From Deinococcus rhizophilus (GTDB taxonomy: Bacteria; Deinococcota; Deinococci; Deinococcales; Deinococcaceae), in NCBI RefSeq assembly GCF_030271215.1, contig NZ_JASNGB010000027.1:1-18629 (forward strand): a stretch of 18,629 bases of DNA, in the 5' to 3' direction. A program made the translations under genes and the position numbers. Each line of letters opens with the position of its first letter. Position 1 is the first letter of the stretch. Positions 1-7,386 of this stretch are shown piece after piece. The notes below the pieces were generated by a model that saw nothing but the letters and a program-made list of their open reading frames with translations, ran no database searches and was not told the origin of the DNA.

Positions 1-58
1 GCCCACGTGCCCAGCCACGCCCCGCACGCGGCGGCCTATGCGCGGAAAGCGGCGGAGC

Positions 59-415
59 TCAGCGCCGCAGCTTGCGGGCGGCCTCGTCGGGGGTGATCTC
101 GCCGCGCTCGAGGCTCAGCAGCACCTCGCTCTGGGGGTCGGCGGGTTCGGGCTCGTAGCCGATGGCGCGGAGCAGGGTGTCGAAGCGGGCCCGCACGGTC
201 GGGTAGCTCAGGCCCAGCACCCGCTCGACTTCCTTGAGGTTGCCGCGCACGCGGATGTACAGCCGCAGGAACTCCAGATTCTCGGGGGACAGGGTGGCGA
301 ACTCGTTGAGGTCGAAGACGCCGCGCACCGTCACGCCGCTGGTGGGAAAGCGCAGTTCGGTGACGAGCGGGGCTTCCGTCTCGTCGGGAAAGGGCAGGGG
401 CAGGGGTCTGGACAT
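59..415 (-). CDS. DUF2089 family HTH protein
   Basis: A 118-residue protein that resembles the DUF2089 family, small proteins thought to be DNA-binding regulators. Residues 58-87 (GNLKEVERVLGLSYPTVRAR and following) read as a helix-turn-helix. Residues 98-117 (LLSLERGEITPDEAARKL) form the short 'GxITPEEAxxLL' helical motif that also occurs in both upstream genes. I chose the ATG at 415 rather than the in-frame ATG at 472, because TACCCT ends six bases before it and because the longer form adds only low-complexity Pro/Leu sequence. It is the last gene of a minus-strand cluster, 72 bases after the SHOCT-like gene, and appears to have its own leaderless promoter. Family call is from recognition, not a search; the regulatory role is inferred. 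Confidence 0.85.
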   Translation of the reverse strand: MSRPLPLPFPDETEAPLVTELRFPTSGVTVRGVFDLNEFATLSPENLEFLRLYIRVRGNLKEVERVLGLSYPTVRARFDTLLRAIGYEPEPADPQSEVLLSLERGEITPDEAARKLRR

Positions 416-421
416 GGGGTC

Positions 422-427
422 AGGGTA
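422..427 (-). promoter_or_regulatory. -10 element, leaderless DUF2089 gene
   Basis: TACCCT on the minus strand, six bases (GACCCC) before the ATG at 415. This predicts transcription starting at or next to the A of the ATG. No good -35 hexamer is evident. Confidence 0.6.
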
Positions 428-487
428 CGTGGGGAGAGGGGGGAGGCGGGGGAGGCCAGTGCCGCACCCCACCCTCTCCCCCGGCCC

Positions 488-1132
488 TCACTTCAGCGAG
501 ATTCGCACCGTGTTGCCCTCGCTGTCCTCGGCGTTGATCAGTTCGCCGGGGGGCGGGGCGGCCTCGAGCAGCAGTTGCAGCGCCTCCACGCTCAGGCCCG
601 CGCGTTCCAGCGCCTGCTGGCCGTGGGCCGGAATCAGCTTGCCGAGGTGCGGCGCGAGGCTGACGGGCAGGTTCGCCGCGTACTCGTCGCCCTCGCTCGA
701 CTCGACCTCCACCCGCAGGATGCGCGGCGTGGCCGGGGAGGATGGACGGTGGGCCGGGCTGCCCCCCACCAGACTGCCGACCACCTCGCCCACGCCGCCC
801 AGCGCCGCATTCACGCTGTCCATGATGTCCTCCACATCGACCCCGGCGGGGCCACGGCGCCCGCGCCCATCCCAGACCCAGTTGCCCGAGAACTGCGGCG
901 AGCGGGGCGGCGGCGGCGGGGGCAGGTCGCGCACCCCGCGCAGCAGCAGCAGGTGTTCGGCCACCTGGGCGCTGTCCAGCTCGCCGCGCGAGAGCAGCGA
1001 GGCGACGAGTTCGCGGTCGGCGCCCGCGAGGGCCAGCCTGGAATTCAGGGCGGCCAGCAGCGGGGCGGCGTCCTCCAGCGTGAGCTTGCCCGCCCGCACG
1101 AGGTCGAGAATCCTCCGGACCTTTTCCCTCAT
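488..1132 (-). CDS. SHOCT-like / YvlB-N type protein
   Basis: A 214-residue soluble protein in three parts. Residues 6-29 (ILDLVRAGKLTLEDAAPLL) and 42-65 (LVASLLSRGELDSAQVAEHL) are two copies of the short helical motif typical of SHOCT-like/YvlB N-termini. Residues 71-135 are a Pro/Gly/Ser-rich linker with a PPPPPP run. Residues 137-214 are a compact alpha/beta domain (ILRVEVESSEGDEYAANLPVSL ends in GNTVRISLK when read through) of a type often found with such motifs. There is no signal peptide or membrane segment. It starts 49 bases after the stop of the upstream beta-solenoid gene; no TANNNT element sits at its ATG, so it is probably cotranscribed. A G-rich stretch (AGAAGGGGGG) lies about ten bases upstream as a weak Shine-Dalgarno. 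Function unknown; a stress or envelope role is inferred from the neighbours. Confidence 0.84.
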   Translation of the reverse strand: MREKVRRILDLVRAGKLTLEDAAPLLAALNSRLALAGADRELVASLLSRGELDSAQVAEHLLLLRGVRDLPPPPPPRSPQFSGNWVWDGRGRRGPAGVDVEDIMDSVNAALGGVGEVVGSLVGGSPAHRPSSPATPRILRVEVESSEGDEYAANLPVSLAPHLGKLIPAHGQQALERAGLSVEALQLLLEAAPPPGELINAEDSEGNTVRISLK

Positions 1133-1181
1133 CGTGAAACGCCCCCCTTCTGGATGACCGTGGTCTGGCAGGTGACCGGGC

Positions 1182-2057
<876 letters not shown>

Positions 2058-2062
2058 ATGCG

Positions 2063-2069
2063 CCTCCTT
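2063..2069 (-). promoter_or_regulatory. Strong ribosome binding site
   Basis: Minus-strand AAGGAGG with five bases (CGCAT) to the ATG at 2057. This is one of only two clear Shine-Dalgarno sites in the window (the other is before glmS), and it decides the start of the beta-solenoid gene. Confidence 0.8.
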
Positions 2070-2076
2070 CCAGAGA

Positions 2077-2105
2077 ATAGAAACACCCTCTTGCCTAAAT
2101 GTCAA
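2077..2105 (-). promoter_or_regulatory. Sigma-70-type promoter of the stress cluster
   Basis: On the minus strand a perfect TTGACA (2105-2100) is followed by a 17-base spacer and TTCTAT (2082-2077). The predicted start near 2070 falls just before the ribosome binding site, giving a very short leader. The region is much more A+T-rich than its surroundings. An alternative TATAAA lies further upstream. Confidence 0.6.
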
Positions 2106-2268
2106 GTCAGGTTTTATAGCCTTGCAGTGATCGCCTGGGACCGTCAGGGAATGGATACCGTCTGAGACGTGAGTTTTGGCTTCCTGATCTGGTGGCCCAA
2201 GCGGGACGTCTGTACCCGGTCCAACCCTGCTTTGCGGCTTTGGCAACCCCGGCTTGCTATTCAGCTCT

Positions 2269-2284
2269 CGGGGCCTCTGCCCCG
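2269..2284 (+). other. Short perfect hairpin abutting the RNase II -10
   Basis: CGGGGC-CTCT-GCCCCG, a six-base-pair stem with a four-base loop. It ends on the base before the TATCCT hexamer, so it occupies the normal -35/-10 spacer. It could be an operator or simply a short G+C-rich palindrome; the sequence alone does not decide. Confidence 0.4.
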
Positions 2285-2290
2285 TATCCT
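2285..2290 (+). promoter_or_regulatory. -10 element, leaderless RNase II gene
   Basis: TATCCT followed by seven bases (CATCCCC) and the ATG at 2298. Predicts a leaderless transcript. Confidence 0.55.
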
Positions 2291-2297
2291 CATCCCC

Positions 2298-3698
2298 ATG
2301 ACCAACCCCTCCCCTGCCCTGCCGGACCTCACGCCTGCCCAGCGCACCGAGGTGGAGCTGCTCGCGCGGGGCAAGGCGGAAAAGAGCCGGACCCTGCGCG
2401 ACCTCGGCCAGCCGGAGACGCCGGAGGCCGCCCACGCGCTGCTGCTGCGGCTGGGGCTGTGGGACGAGGCGCGGACGCCCTACGCCGACCGCCTGGGCGC
2501 GGCGCTGCAAGACGTGGCGCTGCCGGTGCCCGATTTCGCCCCGGAACCCCGGCTGGACCTGACCCACCTGCCTGCCTTCGCCATCGACGACGAGGGCAAC
2601 CGCGACCCCGACGACGCGGTGGGCCTCGAGGACCTCGGCGGGGGCCTGACCCGGCTGTGGGTTCACGTGGCGGACGTGGCCGCGCTCGTCCCGGCCGACA
2701 GCCCGCTCGACGAGGAGGCGCGGGCGCGGGGCGCGACCCTCTACCTCCCCGACCGCACGGTGGGGATGCTGCCGGACGGGGTGGTGGGGCGGGCGGGCCT
2801 GGGCCTGCACGGGACCTCGCCCGCCCTGTCCATCGCCCTGGACCTCGACGCCGACGGCAACGCCGACGCGGTGGACGTGCATCTGACCACCGTGCGGGTC
2901 ACCCGGCTGACCTACCTGGGGGCACAGGAGCGGCTGGAGGCGGGCGAGGAACCCTTCGTCTCGCTGGCCCGCCTCGCCCGCGCCAGCCGCGAGCTGCGCG
3001 AGGGAGAAGGGGCGCTGTCCATCGACCTGCCCGAAGTGCGGGTCAAGGCCGACGCGGAGGGCGCCACCGTCTCGCCCCTGCCCAAGCCCGAGATGCGCTT
3101 CGTGGTGCAGGAATGCATGACGCTGGCGGGGTGGGGGGCAGCCATCTATGCCGACGACCACGCCATCGCGCTGCCCTTTGCCACCCAGGACGCGCCCACG
3201 CGGGAAGTGCGCGGCGAGACCCTGCCCGCGCAGTGGGCGCGGCGCAAGACGCTGGCCCGCACCCGTTTTCAGCCTGCGCCGGGGCCGCACCACGGGATGG
3301 GCCTCGACCTCTACGCGCAGGCGACCAGCCCGATGCGCCGTTACCTCGACCTGGTGGTGCATCAGCAGCTGCGGGCGCACCTGACGGGGGGGGAGGCCAT
3401 GAACGGCAAGGCGGTCGCGGGGCGGGTCGCGCAGGCCGGGATGAACGCCGACGCCACCCGGCACGCCGAGCGCCTCAGCCGCAGGCACCACACCCTGCGC
3501 TTGATCGCCGCGCAGCCGGAGCGCGAGTGGGACGCCGTGGTCGTGGACCGCCGGGGACCGCAGGCCACGCTGCTGATTCCGGACCTGGCCTTCGACGTGC
3601 CGGTCAGCACCCCCGCCGCTCCGGGCACGGCGCTGAAGGTGCGGCTGGAGGGCGTGAATCTGCCCGCGCTGAGCGTGCGGGCGCGGATCGTCGGGTAG
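2298..3698 (+). CDS. RNase II family 3'-5' exoribonuclease (RNB domain)
   Basis: A 466-residue processive 3'-5' exoribonuclease of the RNase II/R superfamily, acting in mRNA decay. The RNB metal-binding site is intact: D97, D103, D105 and D106 in IDDEGNRDPDDA show the same spacing as E. coli RNase II D201/D207/D209/D210. The later motif TSPMRRYLDL is also present. The C-terminal ~60 residues (from about REWDAVVVDRRG) are S1-like. The N-terminal ~90 residues are helical (LTPAQRTEVELLARGKAEKS) and show no cold-shock domain, as in the structurally characterised Deinococcus radiodurans enzyme DrII. I took the ATG at 2298 because a TATCCT lies seven bases upstream; an in-frame GTG at 2169 also has a TANNNT seven bases before it and would add 43 residues. 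It is divergent from the stress cluster and appears monocistronic. Confidence 0.93.
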   Translation: MTNPSPALPDLTPAQRTEVELLARGKAEKSRTLRDLGQPETPEAAHALLLRLGLWDEARTPYADRLGAALQDVALPVPDFAPEPRLDLTHLPAFAIDDEGNRDPDDAVGLEDLGGGLTRLWVHVADVAALVPADSPLDEEARARGATLYLPDRTVGMLPDGVVGRAGLGLHGTSPALSIALDLDADGNADAVDVHLTTVRVTRLTYLGAQERLEAGEEPFVSLARLARASRELREGEGALSIDLPEVRVKADAEGATVSPLPKPEMRFVVQECMTLAGWGAAIYADDHAIALPFATQDAPTREVRGETLPAQWARRKTLARTRFQPAPGPHHGMGLDLYAQATSPMRRYLDLVVHQQLRAHLTGGEAMNGKAVAGRVAQAGMNADATRHAERLSRRHHTLRLIAAQPEREWDAVVVDRRGPQATLLIPDLAFDVPVSTPAAPGTALKVRLEGVNLPALSVRARIVG

Positions 3699-3720
3699 GG
3701 GCCAGACGCGCTCCGGCCCT
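3697..3720 (+). terminator. Possible RNase II terminator
   Basis: AGGGGCC and GGCCCT form an imperfect stem starting at the stop codon of the RNase II gene. There is no T-tract and the stem is short, so this is only a weak candidate. Confidence 0.3.
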
Positions 3721-3809
3721 GCCGTTGGTGGGATTTGACCCAGTTCAAGCAACGCCGGTTGCACCGCCGAATCTGCTTCATCTTTCATTCATCTGCCCGG
3801 GGGCATGTC

Positions 3810-3815
3810 TACACT
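3810..3815 (+). promoter_or_regulatory. -10 element, leaderless small gene
   Basis: TACACT followed by seven bases (CAGGCCC) and the ATG at 3823. This spacing is why I prefer 3823 to the in-frame ATG at 3805. Confidence 0.55.
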
Positions 3816-3822
3816 CAGGCCC

Positions 3823-4083
3823 ATGAACGGCGCCCAGACCGACATCGTGTCCCTCCGGATGAGCCATTGCCGAGCCGAACACGCTGCTTCCGGAGCGCAG
3901 TACCACCTCGCCGTGCTGCACTACCGCGAGTGTTTGGAGGCTGCCGAGCGCCGCGAGGACTGCCGCGCCGTGGAGTTCTTCGCGCTCAAACTGGCCGAGT
4001 GCTACGGCGCCATGGGCCTGCCCGAGAAGGCCCGGCACTTCCGTGCGCTCGCCTGCACAGAAAGCGGGCCGCTGCTGGGCTGA
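3823..4083 (+). CDS. Small helical protein, possibly TPR-like
   Basis: An 86-residue protein that I do not recognise as a named family. It is almost entirely predicted helix: QYHLAVLHYRECLEAAERRE followed by DCRAVEFFALKLAECYGAMG and LPEKARHFRALA. The alternation of A/L/Y/A positions and the 'ALKLAECYGAMGLPEKA' phrase resemble one and a half to two tetratricopeptide (TPR) repeats, which would suggest protein binding. There is no signal peptide; four cysteines are present. Codon use is similar to the neighbours, and a leaderless -10 precedes the ATG, so the gene is probably real. It lies between RNase II and a decayed gene with no clear functional link to either. Confidence 0.68.
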   Translation: MNGAQTDIVSLRMSHCRAEHAASGAQYHLAVLHYRECLEAAERREDCRAVEFFALKLAECYGAMGLPEKARHFRALACTESGPLLG

Positions 4084-4111
4084 GGGCCAGCCCCCCCTCA
4101 GGTCGCCCCGG

Positions 4112-4117
4112 CACACT
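4112..4117 (+). promoter_or_regulatory. Degenerate -10 of the pseudogene
   Basis: CACACT followed by exactly seven bases (GCGGCCC) and ATA at 4125. It is one base from the TACACT used by the genes at 3823 and 10552. It looks like a decayed leaderless promoter. Confidence 0.4.
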
Positions 4118-4124
4118 GCGGCCC

Positions 4125-4466
4125 ATACGCCGCCTGCTGTCTGCCCTCCTCCTGGCCCTCGTGGGCACGGCGGGTGCCGCCACCCTCCAGCTTCGGCCGG
4201 GGCAAGCGGGGCGGTTGGGGGGGTTCACCCTGACCGTGCTGCGGGTGCAGGACAGCCGCTGCCGCCCGAACGTGCAGTGCATATAGGCAGGCGAGCTGCA
4301 AGCGCCTGTGCTCGTACGCCGGGAAGACCGACTCGCGCTGTTGCGCATGACGCTGCCGGAGCTGCGGGTCACGTCGGCCATTGACGGCTGGTTGCTTTCC
4401 GTGCGGCTGCGGGCGGCGACCTCCGAGCGGCTGCCGCGCCCGACCTTCACCGACGGTCCGTCCTGA
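4125..4466 (+). pseudogene. Decayed exported protein: lost start and internal amber stop
   Basis: Reading from 4125, one frame gives a textbook signal peptide (RRLLSALLLALVGTAGAA), then a mature part with VLRVQDSRCRPNVQCI, then TAG at 4284-4286, then a further 60 codons in the same frame (AGELQAPVLVRREDRLALLR... ending at TGA 4464). Small secreted proteins with a DSRCP..VQCxWAGE motif are common in bacteria, and the stop falls exactly where the conserved Trp belongs, so TGG has probably become TAG. The codon at the expected start is ATA instead of ATG. Both changes are single G-to-A differences. About 113 codons in total, and the frame is otherwise intact, which suggests recent inactivation or sequence error. 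Ancestral function unknown. Confidence 0.7.
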
Positions 4467-4507
4467 CGCACCGCCGATGTGCGGTCCCATGACACCTGGG
4501 CCCGCCC

Positions 4508-4513
4508 TAGGCT
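4508..4513 (+). promoter_or_regulatory. -10 element, leaderless barrel-protein gene
   Basis: TAGGCT followed by six bases (GGGAAT) and the GTG at 4520. Supports GTG as the start. Confidence 0.5.
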
Positions 4514-4519
4514 GGGAAT

Positions 4520-4996
4520 GTGAATAAACTCCTGATGTGCGGCGGCCTGCTGGCCCTGGCTTTCGGCGTGGCGCAGGCGGCGCCGACGACTTACTTCGGC
4601 GTGCGGCTCTCGGTAGATACGCCGCTGGACTTCGGCGTGGGCGTGCAGGCCACCTACGACGCCGAGCGGTACGCGCTGCGGGGGGGCGTGGACGCCCGCA
4701 GTCTGGTGGGCTACACCCTGGGCTTCGGGGCAGACGTGGGCGTGCTGTTTCCGCTCGTGGGCACGCCGAACACGGCGAGCCGGGTGCAGGCCGGGGCCGG
4801 ACTGGGCCTGGAGCGGCACAACGGCGTCCTGACGGTGGTGCGGCCCCACCTGCTGCTGAACGGGGAAGTGCGGGTGGCCCGCTCGGTGACAGCCTTCGCG
4901 GAGGGCAGCCTGGGCTACAGCTTCCTGCTGCCCGGCGAGGGCGAGGGCCTGAATCTCTTCTCTCCGGGGCTGCGGGTGGGCCTGAACTTCCGCTGA
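4520..4996 (+). CDS. Exported beta-barrel-like protein
   Basis: A 158-residue protein with a clear signal peptide (MNKLLMCGGLLALAFGVAQA, cleavage predicted before APTTYFG). The mature part is made of alternating amphipathic strands with many Gly and aromatic residues (YFGVRLSVDTPL, GVGVQATYDAERYALRGG, TLGFGADVGVLFPL, VQAGAGLGLE, SVTAFAEGSLGYSFLL, GLRVGLNFR), the pattern of a small outer-membrane beta-barrel of about eight strands. The C-terminus ends LNFR rather than in an aromatic residue. The start is GTG: an ATG two bases upstream is immediately followed by TGA, and a TAGGCT lies six bases before the GTG. No close family is recognised. Likely location is the outer membrane; role unknown. 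Confidence 0.76.
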   Translation: MNKLLMCGGLLALAFGVAQAAPTTYFGVRLSVDTPLDFGVGVQATYDAERYALRGGVDARSLVGYTLGFGADVGVLFPLVGTPNTASRVQAGAGLGLERHNGVLTVVRPHLLLNGEVRVARSVTAFAEGSLGYSFLLPGEGEGLNLFSPGLRVGLNFR

Positions 4997-5036
4997 GGAA
5001 CGGTCGCTGAGGCCCAGCCTCCCCGGCCGGGTCTGC

Positions 5037-5042
5037 TCTAAT
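5037..5042 (+). promoter_or_regulatory. -10 element, leaderless aguA
   Basis: TCTAAT (five of six matches to TATAAT) followed by seven bases (ACCCGCC) and the ATG at 5050. Predicts a leaderless mRNA. Confidence 0.55.
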
Positions 5043-5049
5043 ACCCGCC

Positions 5050-6123
5050 ATGCAGCACTTCTCCCCCGAAGACCCCACCCCGCGCGACCTGGGCTTTGCC
5101 ATGCCGCCCGAGTGGGCCGAACACGCCGCGACGTGGATGAGCTGGCCGCAAGGCGACGAGCTGTGGTTCGGCCACCTCGCCGGGGTGCGGGAGGACTACG
5201 CCGAACTGGTGCGCACCATCGCCCGCTTCGAGCCCGTGCATCTGCTGGTCCGCGACGAGGAGAGCGAGGCGGACGCGCAGGGGCGGCTGGCCGGGGCTGA
5301 TGTCACCCCCTTCCCGGTCACACTGCACCGGGTGCCCCTCGACGACTCGTGGATCAGGGACAACGGCCCGATCTTCGTGCAGGACGGCCAGGGCCGCGTC
5401 TCGCTGGTGAACTGGCGGTTCAACTCGTGGGGCGGCAAGTTCGAGTGGGAGAACGACGACCGGATTCCGGAGCACGTCGCCGCCCACCTGGGACTCGCCC
5501 ACTGGGACCGCCCCGAGGTGCTGGAGGGCGGCGGCATCGAGGTCAATGGGGCGGGCGTGGGCCTGACCACGCGCTCGTGCCTGCTCACCGACACGCGCAA
5601 TCCCGGCCTGACCGAGGCTGACTACGCCGCGCTGCTGCGCGACACGCTGGGCATCGAGCGGCTGCTGTGGCTCGACGGCGGCCTGGAAAACGACCACACC
5701 GACGGCCACATCGACACCATCACCCGCTTCGTGGATGAGCGGACGGTTGTCACCAGCGTGACCCAGGACGAGACAGACCCCAACTTTGCCGTCATGGCGA
5801 AAAATCTGGCCGAGCTGCGCGGGATGACGGACCTGAACGGCGAGCCCTTCCGCGTCGTGGAGCTGCCCCTGCCCGCCGAGCGGCTGGAGGGGGCCGAGGG
5901 GAGGTTGCCGCCCACCTACGCGAACTTCTATATCGGCAACGGCTTCGTGGCCGTGCCCATGTACGGCGATCCCAACGACGCGCGGGCGCTGGAGGTGCTG
6001 CGGCCCCTCTTTCCGGACCGTGAGGTGCTTGGTCTGCCCAGCCGCCACATCATCGAGGGCGGCGGCTCCTTCCATTGCCTGACCCAGCAGCAGCCCGCCG
6101 GAACGCTGTGGACGGGCGAGTAA
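5050..6123 (+). CDS. aguA: Agmatine deiminase
   Basis: A 357-residue enzyme of the Porphyromonas-type peptidylarginine deiminase/agmatine deiminase family. It hydrolyses agmatine to N-carbamoylputrescine and ammonia in the cytoplasm. The catalytic set is in place: W101-x-R103-D104 (DDSWIRDNGP), EGGGIE (159-164), H220 and D222 in TDGHID, and the nucleophile C343 in GGSFHCLTQQQP. Length and N-terminus (MPPEWAEHAATWMSWP) are typical. The ATG at 5050 has a TCTAAT seven bases upstream. The next gene starts inside its last codons. The partner enzyme AguB is encoded at 8129-9022, so the two-step agmatine to putrescine route is complete in this window. A pure peptidylarginine role is unlikely because of the clear agmatine-deiminase motif set and the aguB neighbour. 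Confidence 0.95.
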   Translation: MQHFSPEDPTPRDLGFAMPPEWAEHAATWMSWPQGDELWFGHLAGVREDYAELVRTIARFEPVHLLVRDEESEADAQGRLAGADVTPFPVTLHRVPLDDSWIRDNGPIFVQDGQGRVSLVNWRFNSWGGKFEWENDDRIPEHVAAHLGLAHWDRPEVLEGGGIEVNGAGVGLTTRSCLLTDTRNPGLTEADYAALLRDTLGIERLLWLDGGLENDHTDGHIDTITRFVDERTVVTSVTQDETDPNFAVMAKNLAELRGMTDLNGEPFRVVELPLPAERLEGAEGRLPPTYANFYIGNGFVAVPMYGDPNDARALEVLRPLFPDREVLGLPSRHIIEGGGSFHCLTQQQPAGTLWTGE

Positions 6124-7286
6124 TCCCACTGGGAGACGGCTACGAGGCGCGTCCGGTCAGCCTGGAAACCTACCGGGACGCCTGCGCCCGGCTGGAGGGC
6201 CGCATCTTCGGGGAGAACTGGGGCTACGCCTTCGGCCCGCCCACCAAGGCCCCGCCGCCGCTGGGCGAGACGTTCCAGTGGGGCCTCTACCACGGCGGGG
6301 AGCTGATCGGCTGGCACCACGCCCACGGGCAAGACGAGCGCACGGTCTCCATGGCCGACACCGGGATTCTGCCCGGGCATCAGGGACGCGGGTTGTACAC
6401 CCGGCTGCTGCCGCACGTGCTGGACGTGTACCGGGAGGCCGGATACACCCTCGTCACCAGCCGCCACCGAGCGACGAACAACCGCGTCATCGTGCCCAAG
6501 TTGCGGGCCGGATTCCTCGTGCAGGGCCTGAACCTGTACGAGGGCGGGCTGAACGTGGCCCTCACGCTGAGTCTGGACGACGTATACCGGAACGCGATGC
6601 ACGTCCGCAGCGGCCTGCGGCAGGCGGACGGGGAAACGGCGCGGCGGCTGGGGCTGGACGTGGTGGAGTCGCGGCGGGCCGGGCCAGTCGCGGTGCCGTC
6701 TGTCCCGCTGCCACCGGCGGACGGGCCAGCCTTCGACCTCGGGCGGGGGTACGCGGCCCATCCCGTTTCCAGCCGGACCTACCGCGAGGTGTACGCCCGG
6801 CTGGAAGACGCCGCCTACGACACCGGGAGCTTCGACTGGGCCGACACGCCCCGGCTGGTCCGGCCCGAGGCCCCCGCCCTCGCCTGGCTGATCGCACGCG
6901 GCGGCGAGGTGGTCGGCTGGCACTCGGCACGCGGCTGGGACGAACGCACCGTGTATATGAGCAACACGGCGCTGCTGCCCGCCCACCGGGGCCAGGGCCT
7001 GTATACCCGGCTGCTGCCGCACCTGCTGAACACCTTCCGCGCGGCAGGCTACACGCTGGTCCGCAGCCACCACCACGCCACCAACAACGCGGTCATCGTG
7101 CCCAAACTCCGCGCGGGCTTCCGGATTCAGGGGCTGGAGGTCAACCACCACGGCCTGATGGCGGTCCTGATCCACTCCTTCGACGACGTGTACCGCGAGT
7201 ACATGGACGTTCGCAGCGGGCTGACCCGGCCCGTGGGCGAGGTGGCACGGCGGCTGGGCCTGACCCTGGGCGATGAGAGCAGTTGA
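6108..7286 (+). CDS. Tandem GNAT N-acetyltransferase
   Basis: A 392-residue protein made of two very similar GNAT domains. The acetyl-CoA-binding motif A is HQGRGLYTRLLPH at residues 91-103 and HRGQGLYTRLLPH at 293-305. The halves also share ATNN..VIVPKLRAGF and 'DDVYR..M.VRSGL', so an internal duplication is certain. Each half begins with a matching strand (LGDGYEARPVS / LGRGYAAHPVS). I chose the GTG at 6108; it overlaps the end of aguA by 16 bases, and a TTG at 6075 is possible. No promoter element precedes it, so it is most likely cotranscribed and translated with aguA. The acceptor substrate is unknown; acetylation of agmatine or a polyamine would fit the neighbours but is inference. Confidence 0.9.
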   Translation: MDGRVIPLGDGYEARPVSLETYRDACARLEGRIFGENWGYAFGPPTKAPPPLGETFQWGLYHGGELIGWHHAHGQDERTVSMADTGILPGHQGRGLYTRLLPHVLDVYREAGYTLVTSRHRATNNRVIVPKLRAGFLVQGLNLYEGGLNVALTLSLDDVYRNAMHVRSGLRQADGETARRLGLDVVESRRAGPVAVPSVPLPPADGPAFDLGRGYAAHPVSSRTYREVYARLEDAAYDTGSFDWADTPRLVRPEAPALAWLIARGGEVVGWHSARGWDERTVYMSNTALLPAHRGQGLYTRLLPHLLNTFRAAGYTLVRSHHHATNNAVIVPKLRAGFRIQGLEVNHHGLMAVLIHSFDDVYREYMDVRSGLTRPVGEVARRLGLTLGDESS

Positions 7287-7295
7287 CACGAGAAG

Positions 7296-7366
7296 GGTCA
7301 TGCCGAGGGCCAGCGAAGCCTCCCTGAGTCCCGCCCACGAGACCCTTCGCTGCGCTCAGGGTGACC
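7296..7366. repeat. Imperfect palindromic intergenic repeat
   Basis: The arm 7296-7318 (GGTCATGCCGAGGGCC and following AGCGAAG) is an imperfect inverted copy of 7345-7366 (CTTCGCTGCGCTCAGGGTGA, then CC). The phrase CCCTTCGCTGCGCTCAGGG has the look of a dispersed repeat that I have seen in unrelated high-G+C genomes. It lies between the convergent ends of the GNAT and DsbA-family genes, where it could act as a bidirectional terminator, although it lacks T-tracts. Confidence 0.6.
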
Positions 7367-7386
7367 ACGTTCCTCTGTCAGGGGCT

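Noticed and set aside
1..58. Possible gene or terminator at the window start
   Set aside because: Only G+C-rich sequence with weak self-complementarity after the DUF2089 stop; nothing supportable.
2058..3788. Long minus-strand open frame continuous with the beta-solenoid gene and antisense to RNase II
   Set aside because: Its sequence is low-complexity Arg/Gly/Gln typical of antisense frames in G+C-rich genes, and the real gene start has a promoter and a ribosome site at 2057-2105.
2192..3826. A 544-codon plus-strand frame overlapping RNase II
   Set aside because: It is Ala/Gly/Arg/Pro-rich shadow coding in another frame of a well-supported gene.
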